Assembly (NCBI GenBank): GCA_002682825.1
Contig: NOKP01000005.1
Coordinates: 434,001-498,000 of the forward strand
Reading direction: 5' to 3'
DNA length: 64,000 nucleotides
DNA from: Neonectria sp. B-13
Lineage: Eukaryota > Ascomycota > Sordariomycetes > Hypocreales > Nectriaceae
Below, piece after piece: positions 1-10,776 of the stretch (its first letter is position 1; each line of letters opens with the position of its first letter). The position numbers and the translations under genes are program-made. The notes below the pieces were generated by a model. It did no database searches and was not told the origin of the DNA. It saw nothing but the letters and a program-made list of their open reading frames with translations.

Positions 1-475
1 TGAAAGTGAAGTTAGGTGTCATGGAACAGGTTGAGCTTGTGGAGGTTGGAAAGTGATAGATGAGCTGCCTGGAAGCCCCTTCTTTTGGGCCTGCCGACCT
101 CAATGCTTCCAGATATAGGAGAGGTTCTTGTTTCGGAACTGGCATTATCTTTCCATGTCAAAGAAGCTAGCTTGCGGTTTGTGAAGCTGGTAGCCTGAGA
201 CGCTATGTCATTTGAAGCTGTTACTCGTTGCGGAAGCTTGCTTCCTTGTACATCGCGCGGCTATCCCTTCTCAAACGTGTGTATAGGTCTTCCACACATT
301 GCGATAACAGCTTGCAGCGGGAGCAAGCAAATCACAATGCGGCAATTGACTAGAGCATCTGTTTTCAACGATACCAACAAGTCTCCTCGAATCACATAAG
401 TCAAGGCACATCCTAAATTGTCTAGTGATTTCCATGCAACCCATGTCCCAATCTCATTGTCCATCGCCCACTCCT
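1..475. other. Gene-free left edge
   Basis: No reading frame with coding character or spliceable structure was found here. It lies downstream of the 3' end of the minus-strand gene that stops at 476, so it probably holds that gene's 3' UTR and terminator. Confidence 0.4.
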
Positions 476-1565
476 TCATAAATCTCTGTTTTCCCAGGCT
501 CGGTTGAATGCCTCCCTATCATCTTCAAACTCGGGATAGTCCAGATCACTTTGCACGTCACGTTGCCGGCGCCAATAATCTTCATCTTTAACAGGAATTT
601 CACGCTCCCACCGATCGCGAAAGATGCCGTGCTCGCTGATTGCATCGTCCGGATCAACTCGGTCCCGATTCATCTTGTCTCCTAAGATGGGGAGAGGGGA
701 AGCAGATGTTGAAGTCAGAAGGAAGTTGACCAAGGCATCGAATTGAGTGTCGAGAAGCTTATAGATGCGGTAGGTCACCCCATCACGGTCCGAGTGAAAA
801 TAAATGTCGTTGCACTTTAGAAATCAACGTTAGATCATTGTCCAGGGCATATACATTCGAAGACATACATCAAAACCGGACTGTCCTCGATCAAAGAGTA
901 CAACGCCTCCAAGAATGTGGTTCTCGGCCCAATAACCGACCATGTCGGCAACACCATCGGGATACTTCTCCTTCAACTCATAGTAACGATGGTAAAATAA
1001 CGTCACTGGCGGAGGCAGGTTCCTTAAATGTCTCGGGAGCGGGGATGCGCGTGGATCTCGCTTTGGCACCCAAGAAGTAATGCCATCAGCCTTATGAAGG
1101 CTCTCGTCCAAGTTCACGAGCACAACAGCGATTCGATGCACGGCTACGGCCACCATCTCAATCAGTCGCATCTTGAAAGCCCTGGAGTGAATAGGTGCTT
1201 CTTGGAATGCTTGGAGAAGCTATCAAAGGTCAGTAGAAAACATATTAAATGGAGCCCAAACGGAGTCCTACTCTGTTTTCGAACAGTATATCAGTAGGGC
1301 TGAAGGCATCGCGATAGCGCCGCATCTTCTCAATCACGCCGGAGCATACTGCTGTATGTTCCCAGAGCGGATGGTCTATATGCAGGGGCCCATAGTATCT
1401 GTCGCGGAATACCTCTGGAGTTGGAAGACCATCGAGAATCTGGGCGTATGCAAATTCCGCAACTGGTGTGGAGAGGATTCTGGAGATGGCGTGCGAGAAA
1501 AGCTCTCGGTGGCCAGATGATAACTTCTGGATGTCAGCCATGTCTGTCATGTCGGGCATACACAA
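476..1565 (-). CDS. Conserved-looking hypothetical protein, 3 exons
   Basis: I do not recognise the family. Three exons join in frame on the minus strand: 1565-1272, 1219-869 and 814-476, giving about 327 aa. Intron 1 (1271-1220, 52 nt) starts GTAGGA and ends GATAG with a CTGAC branch site. Intron 2 (868-815, 54 nt) starts GTATGT and ends AAAG with CTAAC. The frame is open across both joins and the residues at the joins read naturally, so the model is well supported. The protein looks soluble and cytosolic: no signal peptide or membrane segment is visible. The C-terminal exon is rich in Asp, Glu and Arg. The start is the first ATG of the open frame; there is a second Met two codons on. Function unknown. 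Confidence 0.72.
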
Positions 1566-2538
1566 TTGTATTTAGGTCGAGCTGATGAGAGGAGAGGAGA
1601 GTTCATTGAATGCGGAGAATCAGATCGTGTTGGGCGTCGAGAGGACCTCTGACGTAACCTGTTGGGCGGCGCCTGGGCTTTTGGAACAGCCAACGGTGAC
1701 TCGTTCGGAGTTGGAAGAATGTTTCGCCTACAACCTCTGCCGGCTGAAGTTGTCATCATGGCCTCGGTCGCAGCACAGCACATCGACAAGCTGGTGGAAT
1801 CCACGAGGTTTTCCGATTTAGACGAGGTTAGCGATTTTGCTCTGAGCGTCTTTCGAGGGTGTGCCGCGTGAATCGCCAACCTTGAATAACAACTACCGGG
1901 CAACCGAGCAGGTTCCAGTACGACTAAAAGAGGAAAGAAGCGAATTGTGTAACGACCAATCCCGGCAGTTGAAATCTGGCGTGTCGGAAATTGCTACGAT
2001 AAGGATCGCGGGAACCAAACTGAACCGACTTACCGATACTGTGTGACTGGAAAATATGGACGAATGCTCGGTGTGTATCAGGAACCTCTCCCATTTCAGC
2101 AATTTTCAATCGGGATGAGACCAACCGGCGTGGCCACATCTCTCATTCTAGCAGGAAAGTGACGATTATTAATTGAAAACTGGCGTCCTCTGGGTTTGGA
2201 ATGAAATACATTTACTATGGTTTTCGCCGTCAAAGTTGCGACTTGCACCCTCGATTCCGTGTCGGGTCGTTCAACATCCCGAAAACCCGAAGATATGGAG
2301 ATACGAGAATACGCGTATGGTCGTATAGAGAGAGTTTGCGCCAATTGTTTAGCATTTTCAAAGTCCGCTCCGCCACCCCACCCCAGTTCCTACTGCGGAG
2401 TTTGTATCATGGCCCGTGTACGAATATTGAGCTCAATGCGTAAATGATAAAGAGGCATCGAGAGTCTATTTGTTGTTGCCAGCACACTCCATTCATTCTC
2501 TCGATAGTATTCGCCTATCAACTACACCTAAAATCACC
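1566..2538. other. Intergenic region between divergent genes
   Basis: This region separates the minus-strand gene starting at 1565 from the plus-strand oxidoreductase starting at 2539, so it should hold both promoters. Small open frames on both strands (for example 1662-1871 and 1893-2102) have no recognisable content or good start context. No repeat or RNA gene was seen. Confidence 0.4.
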
Positions 2539-3561
2539 ATGGCAGACACGATGAAAGCCTGGCAGTACTCGACTGTTGAGGGCAAACTAGAGGATTGCAT
2601 CTCGCTCAATGACGTCGCGAAGCCGAACGCGTCATCTCTCGCCAAAGATCAACTCATGGTCCAAGTCATCAGCGCCTCGATCAACCCCGTCGACTACAAG
2701 GTTCCCGAGTCAGGACTCATCGGTCGCTTGATGATTTCCCGTCCCGCCACTCCAGGACTGGACTTTTGCGGTCGTGTTGTCGCCAAGCACCCATCCAGCA
2801 ACGCATTCAAGGAAGGGCAACTAATCTTCGGCGGCTTTGCTTCATCGAGCTCGTTGGGTACGCTCTCTCAGTATATCGTCATCTCGGAAAAGTGCTGTGC
2901 GTCCTTGCCGGCTGGCGTAGATCCAGACGATGCCGCTGCTGTTGGAACGGCCGCCACCACAGCGTATCAATCCCTCATGCCTAAAACGCTGAAGCCGGGC
3001 GCCAAGATCTTCATCAATGGTGGCAGTGGAGGAGTCGGTACCTGGGGCATTCAGTTCGCCAAGGCTCTGGGTGCTGAGGTTGTTACGACTTGCTCGACCG
3101 GAAACGTTGAGCTGTGCCAACGGATTGGGGCCGACGAGGTCCTCGACTACAGGAAGGTGGACATTATTTCCGGCCTGAAGGAGAAGAAGAATTATTTCGA
3201 CCTCGTCATCGATAACGTCGGCAAGACGGAGGAACTCTACGACATCAGTCGCCAGCTCTTGAAGCCCGGCGGAACATTCGTGCAAGTGGGTATGCCCGAC
3301 AGCTTAACGCTATCAAACGTCGGTTCGACTCTCAAGAAGCAACTATGGCCGGCTGCACTTGGGGGTGGAGGATACTACTTTGTCAATATGAAAAACACGA
3401 CTGAATTTTTTGAGCAAATAGGGGCGTGGATGGCAGAGGGCAAGGTCAAGGCTGTGATTGACAAGACTTACGAGTTGGAAGAGGTGCCGCTGGCATTTGC
3501 GAAGGTCAGAGAAGGGCATGTGAGGGGAAAGGTTGTGGTGCACGTTGGAGAGAAGCGCTGA
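2539..3561 (+). CDS. MDR-family NAD(P)H oxidoreductase (quinone oxidoreductase / enoyl reductase type)
   Basis: Single exon, 340 aa. The start ATG at 2539 has a good context (CACCATGG); the open frame extends a little upstream but without a better ATG. The N-terminal GroES-like half carries the pattern SINPVDYK, typical of medium-chain dehydrogenases of the quinone reductase branch. The Rossmann half carries NGGSGGVGTWG, the nucleotide-binding glycine motif. The catalytic and structural zinc cysteine ligands of true alcohol dehydrogenases are not evident, so a zinc-independent NADPH-dependent reductase is expected. ToxD-like and BOA-type reductases of this class occur in secondary-metabolite clusters, but here the direct neighbours are only an unknown gene and a Zn2Cys6 regulator. 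Substrate unknown. Confidence 0.88.
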   Translation: MADTMKAWQYSTVEGKLEDCISLNDVAKPNASSLAKDQLMVQVISASINPVDYKVPESGLIGRLMISRPATPGLDFCGRVVAKHPSSNAFKEGQLIFGGFASSSSLGTLSQYIVISEKCCASLPAGVDPDDAAAVGTAATTAYQSLMPKTLKPGAKIFINGGSGGVGTWGIQFAKALGAEVVTTCSTGNVELCQRIGADEVLDYRKVDIISGLKEKKNYFDLVIDNVGKTEELYDISRQLLKPGGTFVQVGMPDSLTLSNVGSTLKKQLWPAALGGGGYYFVNMKNTTEFFEQIGAWMAEGKVKAVIDKTYELEEVPLAFAKVREGHVRGKVVVHVGEKR

Positions 3562-3986
3562 CAAATGCCATTTTGAGTACAATTCGTACGAGGAGCTGGT
3601 ATCGCTGATTGGAACATTTGTTGTGTAGGACAGTCGATGGATATATATACCCTGTTAATTACATTGGTTTGGTTGAAGCTACAATGTGGAACCCTGTTGT
3701 GATTCAGTAGTGGACGGTGGCGTGAATCCAAACGAGGCCCAGGCTTTGAGAAAGGTTTCCATTTCTAGTAATGACAACGGATGTAACTAACAAGCCACGA
3801 CGGGTTTCCAGTTACTAAGCGAAACGCGGTGTCCGTCTTCTCTTTTTCCCAGCCATACCCCACTTGGTGGCACCACACTTCGCAGTTCTTAGCATCTCAG
3901 CAACCTTCAACTCTAAGAAACGCTTTTAAGAAAACCCCGAGAATCAGAATGTGCAACTAAGGCGGCGCGCGCCAAACCCCGGAAAA
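3562..3986. other. Intergenic, promoter of the Zn2Cys6 gene
   Basis: No gene seen. A TATATATA stretch near 3641 follows the oxidoreductase 3' end. A pyrimidine-rich stretch near 3830-3850 could be part of the downstream promoter. Confidence 0.35.
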
Positions 3987-5600
3987 ATGCGCGCGACCCT
4001 TCGCCGATCCTGTGACGCCTGTGCAAAGGCCAAGCATCGCTGCGATCTCCGGACGCCCCAGTGCTCCCGGTGCAGCAAGAGGAAGACCAGCTGTATTTAT
4101 GCCAACGCACCCCTGACTTCGTCGCCCGACGCTGAGGATCCGTGCTCGGAGTCGTCGGGAAGTAGTACGCCTGGCGCCAGGAGCGATGACGCTGCATCGT
4201 CTATCGTCGGGAAGAATGCGAATATCACGCCGAGGTTTTCCGAGAATTCGGTGGCGCTGTTGAACCCGGCGGATGCTTCCTTCGATCCCTTTGATTCTTA
4301 TCCGCCCACGCGGCTTCCTCGGATACATGTCCAACGGCTCATACACAACTGTAATTGCTGTCCTAGTCGTTCCATCAAATACGCGACTGACCTGCCTAGT
4401 TCTATCCAATATCGCGTTCCAGTACTACCCCCTGGACCTTAACCTGGCATCAAATCCTTTCGTTGTCTCGTGGTGGCCCCTAGCCCTGGAAGACCCGGCA
4501 CTATTCCACGTCTCGCTACAGACGGCGTCCCTTGACGAGGAGTTGCGGGCTCAGAACGGATTTCCCATTTCGGGCCTTCTCATGGCCGATTCCGTGTCTC
4601 TGGTGAGACAAAAAATCGAGGATTCATCATTAGCGTTTCAGGATGGGACCCTGAACTCCGTCGTTACCTTGGCTGCAATTGAAGTAAGGTACCCCTCCCA
4701 CATACCGTCGTCATGCGTCGACCACTAACGCTTGATACGGACAGCATGGCAAGGGCAACGTCCAGACCACGAGAATGCACATTGATGGTGTAAAACGCAT
4801 GGTTGGCGTCAGGGGCGGAATTAATCAGCTCAAGCGCTCAAGTCCGCTTACAGCAAGAATGGTGTCTTGGTGAGAATTCCAGTACCTCAAGATGGGAATG
4901 CGCCGCTAATCATTCATTTAGGGTATCTATGCTGGTCACAGGAGTCCCTCAGTTTGAAACCCAAGACGACCTTGGCTTTGGAGATGGAATTGGCCCGATC
5001 TTTCAGTGGCAGCTGGCGTCGACGGGCCGAGATCCCCAACAAAGAACTCTTGATGAACTCGAGGTCGACCCTGTCTTGAGCAATATCCTGGCCCGTCTCC
5101 GCAATATATTTCACGAGCCGCAGCTGTCACGCTTAACGAGCACCGAGCTACACGATTTAACATGCTTCGTCGTTCACAAGCTGCTGTTGCTGCCCCCATT
5201 CTTGCTTGCGGATTCGAAGCCGTCCACCATCTCAGAATGCCTTCGGTTCATGACGGTGCTGTACATGTTGATTATACACGGAACGACATATTATTCGCAC
5301 GCGGACCTGGCGAACACCATGATATATCAGCTCAAGGCCCATTTACAAGTCCTGGCGCGAACAAAATACGTTGATGGTCCGTTGGGAGTCTGGATCCTCT
5401 CAATTGGGATGGCGGCTGCCACTTGCTCAACAGACGGCCAGTGGTTTACGAACCAGGCATGCACGGCGGCGATGACTCTCAATTTACAAACGTGGGAAGA
5501 TGTGCTCATGCGTCTAGAGAGCACATTCTGGATGAGGCCACAGGAGGGAGAGATTTTCCGGCAAAGGTGGGAAGAAGTTTTGAATATCGTGAAGAAATGA
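3987..5600 (+). CDS. Zn2Cys6 fungal-type transcription factor, 4 exons
   Basis: Exons 3987-4350, 4400-4683, 4745-4869 and 4922-5600 join to 1452 nt, 483 aa. Introns are 49, 61 and 52 nt; two begin GTAATT and GTAAGG, and intron 1 ends CCTGCCTAG after a CTGAC branch site. The N-terminus holds a binuclear zinc cluster (from about residue 8) with spacing C-x2-C-x6-C-x6-C-x2-C-x6-C, followed by a Ser/Pro-rich linker. The rest resembles the fungal-specific regulatory region seen in many Zn2Cys6 proteins (aromatic YYPLDLN and WWPLALEDP segments, VKRMVGVRGG). The upstream in-frame codon at 3951 is GTG, so the ATG at 3987 is the likely start. The gene points toward the CYP61-like P450 beginning 720 bp downstream, and CGGAG/CTCCG inverted repeats lie between them. 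Regulation of that P450 is an inference. Confidence 0.9.
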
Positions 5601-5709
5601 GTCATTTGGACAAAAGTCCCGAATCTCACCTCTACTTCAGCATCTTATCTGTGTTGACTGATGCAGGAACAGGACATTTGCTTATCACAGCAGCAAGATG
5701 ATGGAGCTT

Positions 5710-5741
5710 CGGGGTCTAAGCCTAAAGAGGACTAGACTCCG
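5710..5741. promoter_or_regulatory. Imperfect CGG...CCG inverted repeat
   Basis: Arms 5710-5719 (cggggtctaa) and 5732-5741 (ctagactccg) pair at 8 of 10 positions around a 12-nt spacer. The layout is the same as that of the perfect palindrome at 5892-5923, and the flanks are also similar, so the two look like diverged direct copies. Zn2Cys6 dimers often bind paired CGG triplets; assigning this site to the neighbouring regulator is inference. Confidence 0.45.
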
Positions 5742-5891
5742 CAGGTCCAATTGCAAATTCCCAATTAAGAATGCCCATTTCAGGTGTCAGAGGTGCCAAA
5801 CGAAAACGTCGTCTTGACACACGTCTAATACGATTACGACGTACCCGGCGCGTGTGCATTGTTCCCACGCAACAGAAAAGATGGTGGAATT

Positions 5892-5923
5892 CGGAGTCTA
5901 GGACTAAATAGGACTAGACTCCG
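5892..5923. promoter_or_regulatory. Perfect 10-bp inverted repeat, candidate Zn2Cys6 operator
   Basis: cggagtctag at 5892-5901 is the exact reverse complement of ctagactccg at 5914-5923, with 12 nt between. The site starts with CGG and ends with CCG, the everted or inverted triplets many Zn2Cys6 regulators read. It lies about 400 bp upstream of the P450 start. A further half-site, cggagtctag, lies at 5999-6008. Confidence 0.55.
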
Positions 5924-6321
5924 CATGCCTTGCAGGGTGCCAAGGATCAATAGTTGGGGCCGTCCAACCGCCGCGGATGGATCGCGGTGTGCTGCCAGCG
6001 GAGTCTAGTACGGAATCGGTTACGTTGAACCCGGGAGCCACGACAATGGAAGACTCACGCCATCTCATCATGGCCTTTGGGATGGCCCATCTGTTCGGCA
6101 GCCGCCGGCTTCTCGTCTGTCAGATCCAACGTCTCCACACTCCCGTTGCGTTGCCATGGCTCTCATAGGCCGACTCCCCTGTTTTATCCCGTCAAAGCCG
6201 TGGCCTTACGGTATATCCGGCATGCCCCTGCCGTGCTCCAATTCCGATAAAAGGTCTTTGGTGCCCAGGTAATAACTCGAGAGAACCAGCAGAACATTTG
6301 GTTGTTGCTCCAGTTTTCACT

Positions 6322-8101
6322 ATGGCCACAGTTATCGAAGGCAGTATCACGCCCTCGGTCGGAAACGACACCATCCTTGAGCAGCATGGCGTCTCCAGCC
6401 AACTCGACGGCCTCCTGGCAAACTATCTTTCGGACTGGACCAATAACTGGACCAATACGCAGATGGCCGTCACGGTCCTCCTTATACTAGTTGCTTACGA
6501 TCAATGTACGCAGTTCGAAGTCGTGAACATGGCCATGATTGCTGACACTGTTCTAGTTATGTACATCAAGCGCAAAGGCTCAATAGCAGGACCCATGTTC
6601 AAGATTCCTTTCATGGGGCCATTCGTGCAAGCCCTCCACCCAAAGTTCGACGCCTACCTCGCTCAATGGGCCAGTGGTCCCCTCAGCTGCGTCTCTGTCT
6701 TCCACAAGTACGTCTCACCTCCACCTCGCCGGTAAAGATACTAACAAGTTGTCTCGCAGGTTTGTCGTCCTAGCTTCGGACCGCGACGCGGCCCACAAGG
6801 TCTTCAAGTCGCCCACATACGCCAAACCATGCATCGTCCCCATGGCGACCGAGATCATGCGTCCGACGGCGTGGGTGTTTCTCATGGGAAAGGCCCATAC
6901 TGCGTTCCGCAGGGGCTTGGTCGGCCTCTTCACCAACAAGGCGCTTAGCATGTACCTGCCGGTCCAGGAAAAAGTCTACGCCGATTACTTCGACAAGTTC
7001 GTTGCCGCCAGCGAAGCCAACGGCGGTAAGCCGATACCGTTCATGGGGCTCTTCAGAGAGATCAACTGCGCGCTTTCATGTCGGACGTTCTTTGGGGATT
7101 ACATCTCCCAGGATGCCGTCAAGAGAATTGCCGACGACTTCTACCTCGTTACCGCCGCTCTCGAACTCGTCAACATTCCGTTTTCTATCTACGTCCCCGG
7201 TACCAAGTGCTGGCACGGCAAGCGCATAGCAGATGCCGTCCTGGTCGAATTTGCAAAGTGCGCTACTGCATGCAAGGCCAACATGGCCACCGGCGCCGAG
7301 CCAACTTGCATCGTCGACGAGTGGGTTCTGCACATGATGGAGTCTAAAAAGTACAACGAGCGAATCGCCGCAGGGGAGGTTGGCATTGAGAAGCCTACAA
7401 ACCTGATCCGCGAATTCACCGACTACGAGATTGGGCAGACAATGTTCACCTTTCTCTTCGCGTCCCAAGACGCATCCAGCAGTGCAACCACCTGGCTATT
7501 CCAGATCCTCGCCCAGAGGCCCGACGTGCTCGACCGCCTCCGAGAGGAGAACCTCGTCGCCCGTGGTGGTGATAGAAACCGCCCCTTCGAGCTGGACATG
7601 TTCGACTCGCTCACTTACACCAACGCCGTGGTGAAGGAGCTCCTCCGCCATCGTCCTCCTGTCATCTTCGTGCCTTATCTCGCCACCAAAGCGTTCCCCG
7701 TCACTCCATACTACACCGTACCCAAGGGCGCCATGATTGTTCCGTCCTGTTACCCGGCTCTCCATGACCCAGAAGCGTACCCGAACCCCGATGTCTTCGA
7801 CCCCGAACGCTGGATTACAGGCGATGCCGAGTCCAAGACCAAGAACTGGCTCGTTTTTGGCAGTGGTGCCCATGACTGTCTTGCACGCAAGTACGTGCCG
7901 CTTACTATGGCCGCCATGATTGGCAAAGCTGCGTTGGAAGTTGACTGGGTGCACCACGCTACGAGCCGCTCCGAAGAGATTAGAGTGTTTGCGACTTTAT
8001 TCCCTATGGTAAGTCCAGTATTGTTACGACTTGACATGAGACGCAGCTACTAACTTTACGTCTAGGATGAATGCCCGCTGGTTTTCACAAAGCGACCATG
8101 A
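6322..8101 (+). CDS. erg5: Cytochrome P450, CYP61 / sterol C-22 desaturase (ERG5) family
   Basis: Exons 6322-6505, 6557-6707, 6760-8008 and 8066-8101 give 1620 nt, 539 aa, the usual ERG5 length. The protein matches the CYP61 pattern throughout: an N-terminal membrane anchor (around residues 50-60), KGSIAGPMFKIPFMGPF, a substrate region with NCALSCRTFFGDY, the I-helix motif ASQDAS (about 346-351), E405-x-x-R408 (ELLR), the PERW segment and the heme loop FGSGAHDC with Cys near 485. In this family the enzyme sits in the ER and introduces the C22-C23 double bond late in ergosterol synthesis, using P450 reductase. The last exon is only 36 nt. Intron 1 (51 nt) has no stop and is a multiple of three, so its retention would not be seen as a frame break. 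Whether this is the only ERG5 or an extra copy cannot be told from the window; its accessory setting suggests an extra copy. Confidence 0.93.
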
Positions 8102-8896
8102 TATAATTAGCTTCTGAAACCTGGAGGTCACGGATGAGTATGCGACTGTTCGGTTACAGGGTAGGCGGAAGTTACGCAGTATATAGTGTAGAGTATCTAT
8201 ACATAGTGAAATAATTACAAGAAATACCAACATTTAAACGGAAAGCCAAGTCTATTAGAGCCTAGTTATATTTTTACTACTTTAGGATGATATATAACGC
8301 AAGGGATATGCGATTCGGCTCTTTGAGACAACAAAACTAGCGCAGTATATGAGAAGTGGGGGCAGTTCAAATAGATGGATGTGGCTTGAACAAGCAAAAA
8401 ATATGTGGAGGCACTCAAGGTAGTGATTTGACTCCTCGGTCTATCGATTTGCTTGACGTCTTGATTTTCCTCCATGTCAAGTCAATACATACCTAGACTA
8501 TATGACCGTTGCTACTGGAGAAGGGCCGTAAATACAACTCAATTACAACTATGGCGTTCTAATTCACCGCTGTCTCGCCTAATCCCGATATTTTCTATGC
8601 CATTATTTTACTGTAGGCTGCCGATCTCCCAATCACCCAACCTTCTATCGTCGAGCTCACTGTTTTCTACCTACTAAAATTAGAGGTTTGGGCCTTACCT
8701 TGAGTTAGTATTACACAACTAGGTCGATGCACTTAAATATGACAGACAGAATGTGGCAGTTAGGCGCAAGCCAGTAAAGCGGTGGGGCCCTGTATATAAC
8801 CCAGCTTGTCAGTAGCTAAGACTCAGCCACATTGACAAAACCATATAGCTCCACTAGATTAACTCCAGCCCTACATTCCTGTCATATGAGTAGGCT
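8102..8896. other. AT-rich intergenic region
   Basis: This lies between two convergent 3' ends (P450 stop at 8101, MFS stop at 8897). It is AT-rich with many TATA and TAAT tracts and no coding frame. The composition suggests decayed non-coding or mutated repeat DNA, but no element was identified. Confidence 0.4.
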
Positions 8897-10776
8897 TTAG
8901 TGAACCAAACCAATGAGCAGCCCCGTCTCTTCATCACAATCTCCATCCTCAGGCTCAACCTTTTGGTCCATCAAGTAGACGCTCACCACTGCACCGCCAA
9001 CTGTCACTGCCGCATTAAACCACCACGGAAGACCAGAGTATCCCGCTTCAAGTCCCACTGTGTACAGAAATCCAGATGCTGCGGGGCTGAAGGCTCGACA
9101 CAGACTCGCTGTAGAAGCTGCGATACCATTAATCGTTCCGAGATTCGTCATGTCTGTGACCGAATTGATCAACAGGATGGCGTTGGCAGGATATGCCAGA
9201 GCCCCATAGGAACATCTCAAAAGAAGAATCGCATATACTCCAACCATTTTCAGACCGTCAGGGAGCAGAACTGCGTAAGGCGCGAAGAAATACAAAACCC
9301 AATACGTGAGGGCCAACCATTTGAACAATTTCAGAGACCCTGTTCGATTGACAGTGAACGGGAATAAAAAGGCTGTAGAGAATAGCGAGTATACGCCTTG
9401 AACGGAAAGAATAAAGCCCACTTCCTTACTGTTCATGCCGTATCCATCGACAAATTTGAATGGCCAAGAAAGCTGTCTGTCGGCTCGTGTTTCGGTACTC
9501 AGAACCATGGGGAATAGCTGGTCAAAGGTCATGGTATGGCTAATAAATGTTAATTGCCAGTGCAAGCCAGGCTTACTTTGGGCACTTACAACGCGAGAAT
9601 TCCATACGAAGCAATGTTCAGGACAACCTGGCGATTGAAGACCACTCGAGGTTTCTTTGAGAACCTTGAATGGACTTGAACACTAGGCAGTGGTTGTGCG
9701 ATCCGAAGAATTCCACTTGGTTCAGGCTGAGCAGATGGCCTCTGCTGATCATCAGCTGGCTCAGAACCTCGAAGTAGCCGGGAACTCTTTGAAGAGATCC
9801 AATTGCCAAACTCTAGTCCAGGGTCACGACGTGAAACCCTTGGGTTTGTTTCTTGCATGAAAAGAGCTCCGAGCAAAGCACCCACAATCAGCAGTATCGC
9901 ACTGAATAGGTTTGGCAGGAGATATGGCCAACGATCCCAGATGGAACCTTTCGGGAAAAGGCTCGGGTAGCTGATACAAGGTCTAGCCAGTGCTCCTCCA
10001 ACCATAGGGCCAATTATAGATATGCAAGTTGTCAGTTGAATGCGATGTGAATACAGCACAGAGGGCTTACCCAGTACTCCAGACCAAAGGCATGATCATG
10101 TATGCACGAGCTGTTGGGGGATTAGAAGTTTTCTAACAATAATAAAGCGGACTTGTATTCACCTTGGTGTTCTTTAACGGTGATGATTTCACCTACAACT
10201 GTTTGCATGACACTGATGTTCCTATTTATTTCAATAGGAAATTAGACCCATGAGCTCGAGCTAAGAAAAAGGCAGGTACAAACCCGTTCAGGAGCCCTGC
10301 AAGGACACGAGAGAGCAACGCAGTCCAGATACTTGGCGAAAGCCCTAAGAAGACCATGCTTATGGCTGTACCAAGCAGAGCAATGATAATGACGGGTTTT
10401 CGGCCCACCTTGTCGCTGATTCGACCCCAGAGAGCCCCAGTTGAGAACTCAGCAAGGGCAAACGCGGTTGTCATCATGCCAGCATAGGTTGAAATTTGAT
10501 TCGGATCATCGGTTTCATGGAAATCTTCAATCATGAAGTAGATGTACGGGAAAATCGACGTGAACGCGATAGGCTCACAAAGTCGACATAATGCTAGGGC
10601 AAGCGGTGGGTTAGCTTTGTTTAGTCTAGCTGTACGATCAAATCCCCTTACTCGGACAGTCGCAACGTTTTCGCTCTTCTTGAAGCAAACATACCCAAAA
10701 CAAACATCTGCCGTGCGGGGAATGGCGGTGGACATTCTGTGGTTCTTGTGCTTGGTGGATCACTCGGTCGAACCAT
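8897..10776 (-). CDS. MFS transporter (DHA1, YCR023c/ZIFL-like), 6 exons, one splice acceptor broken
   Basis: Exons 10776-10695, 10593-10284, 10221-10163, 10110-10071, 10021-9590 and 9539-8897 give 1566 nt, 521 aa. The start is an ATG in a frame different from the longest open frame; only this start leads through a GTATGT donor into the ALCRLCEPIAF segment. Typical features are RISDKVGRKP (motif A loop between TM2 and TM3), LAGLLNG, and GPMVGGALARP (motif C). Twelve membrane segments are expected at the plasma or vacuolar membrane. All six exons keep frame, but intron 4 (10070-10022) ends in AT instead of AG: base 10022 is A on the plus strand where C is needed. Every other intron is canonical. 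The gene may therefore be a recent pseudogene, or may splice to the next in-frame AG and lose motif C. The substrate is unknown. Confidence 0.82.

Noticed and set aside
1547..1903. 118-codon minus-strand open frame
   Set aside because: No domain pattern, overlaps the start of the better-supported three-exon gene, and is composed of low-complexity Ser/Arg sequence.
6298..6735. P450 first exon read through as a single 145-codon frame
   Set aside because: The family sequence requires removal of 6506-6556 and splicing at 6708; the read-through has 17 residues foreign to CYP61.
10226..10735. MFS start at 10735 in the longest frame
   Set aside because: That N-terminus has no similarity to the family; the ATG at 10776 in another frame splices at GTATGT into the conserved first segment.
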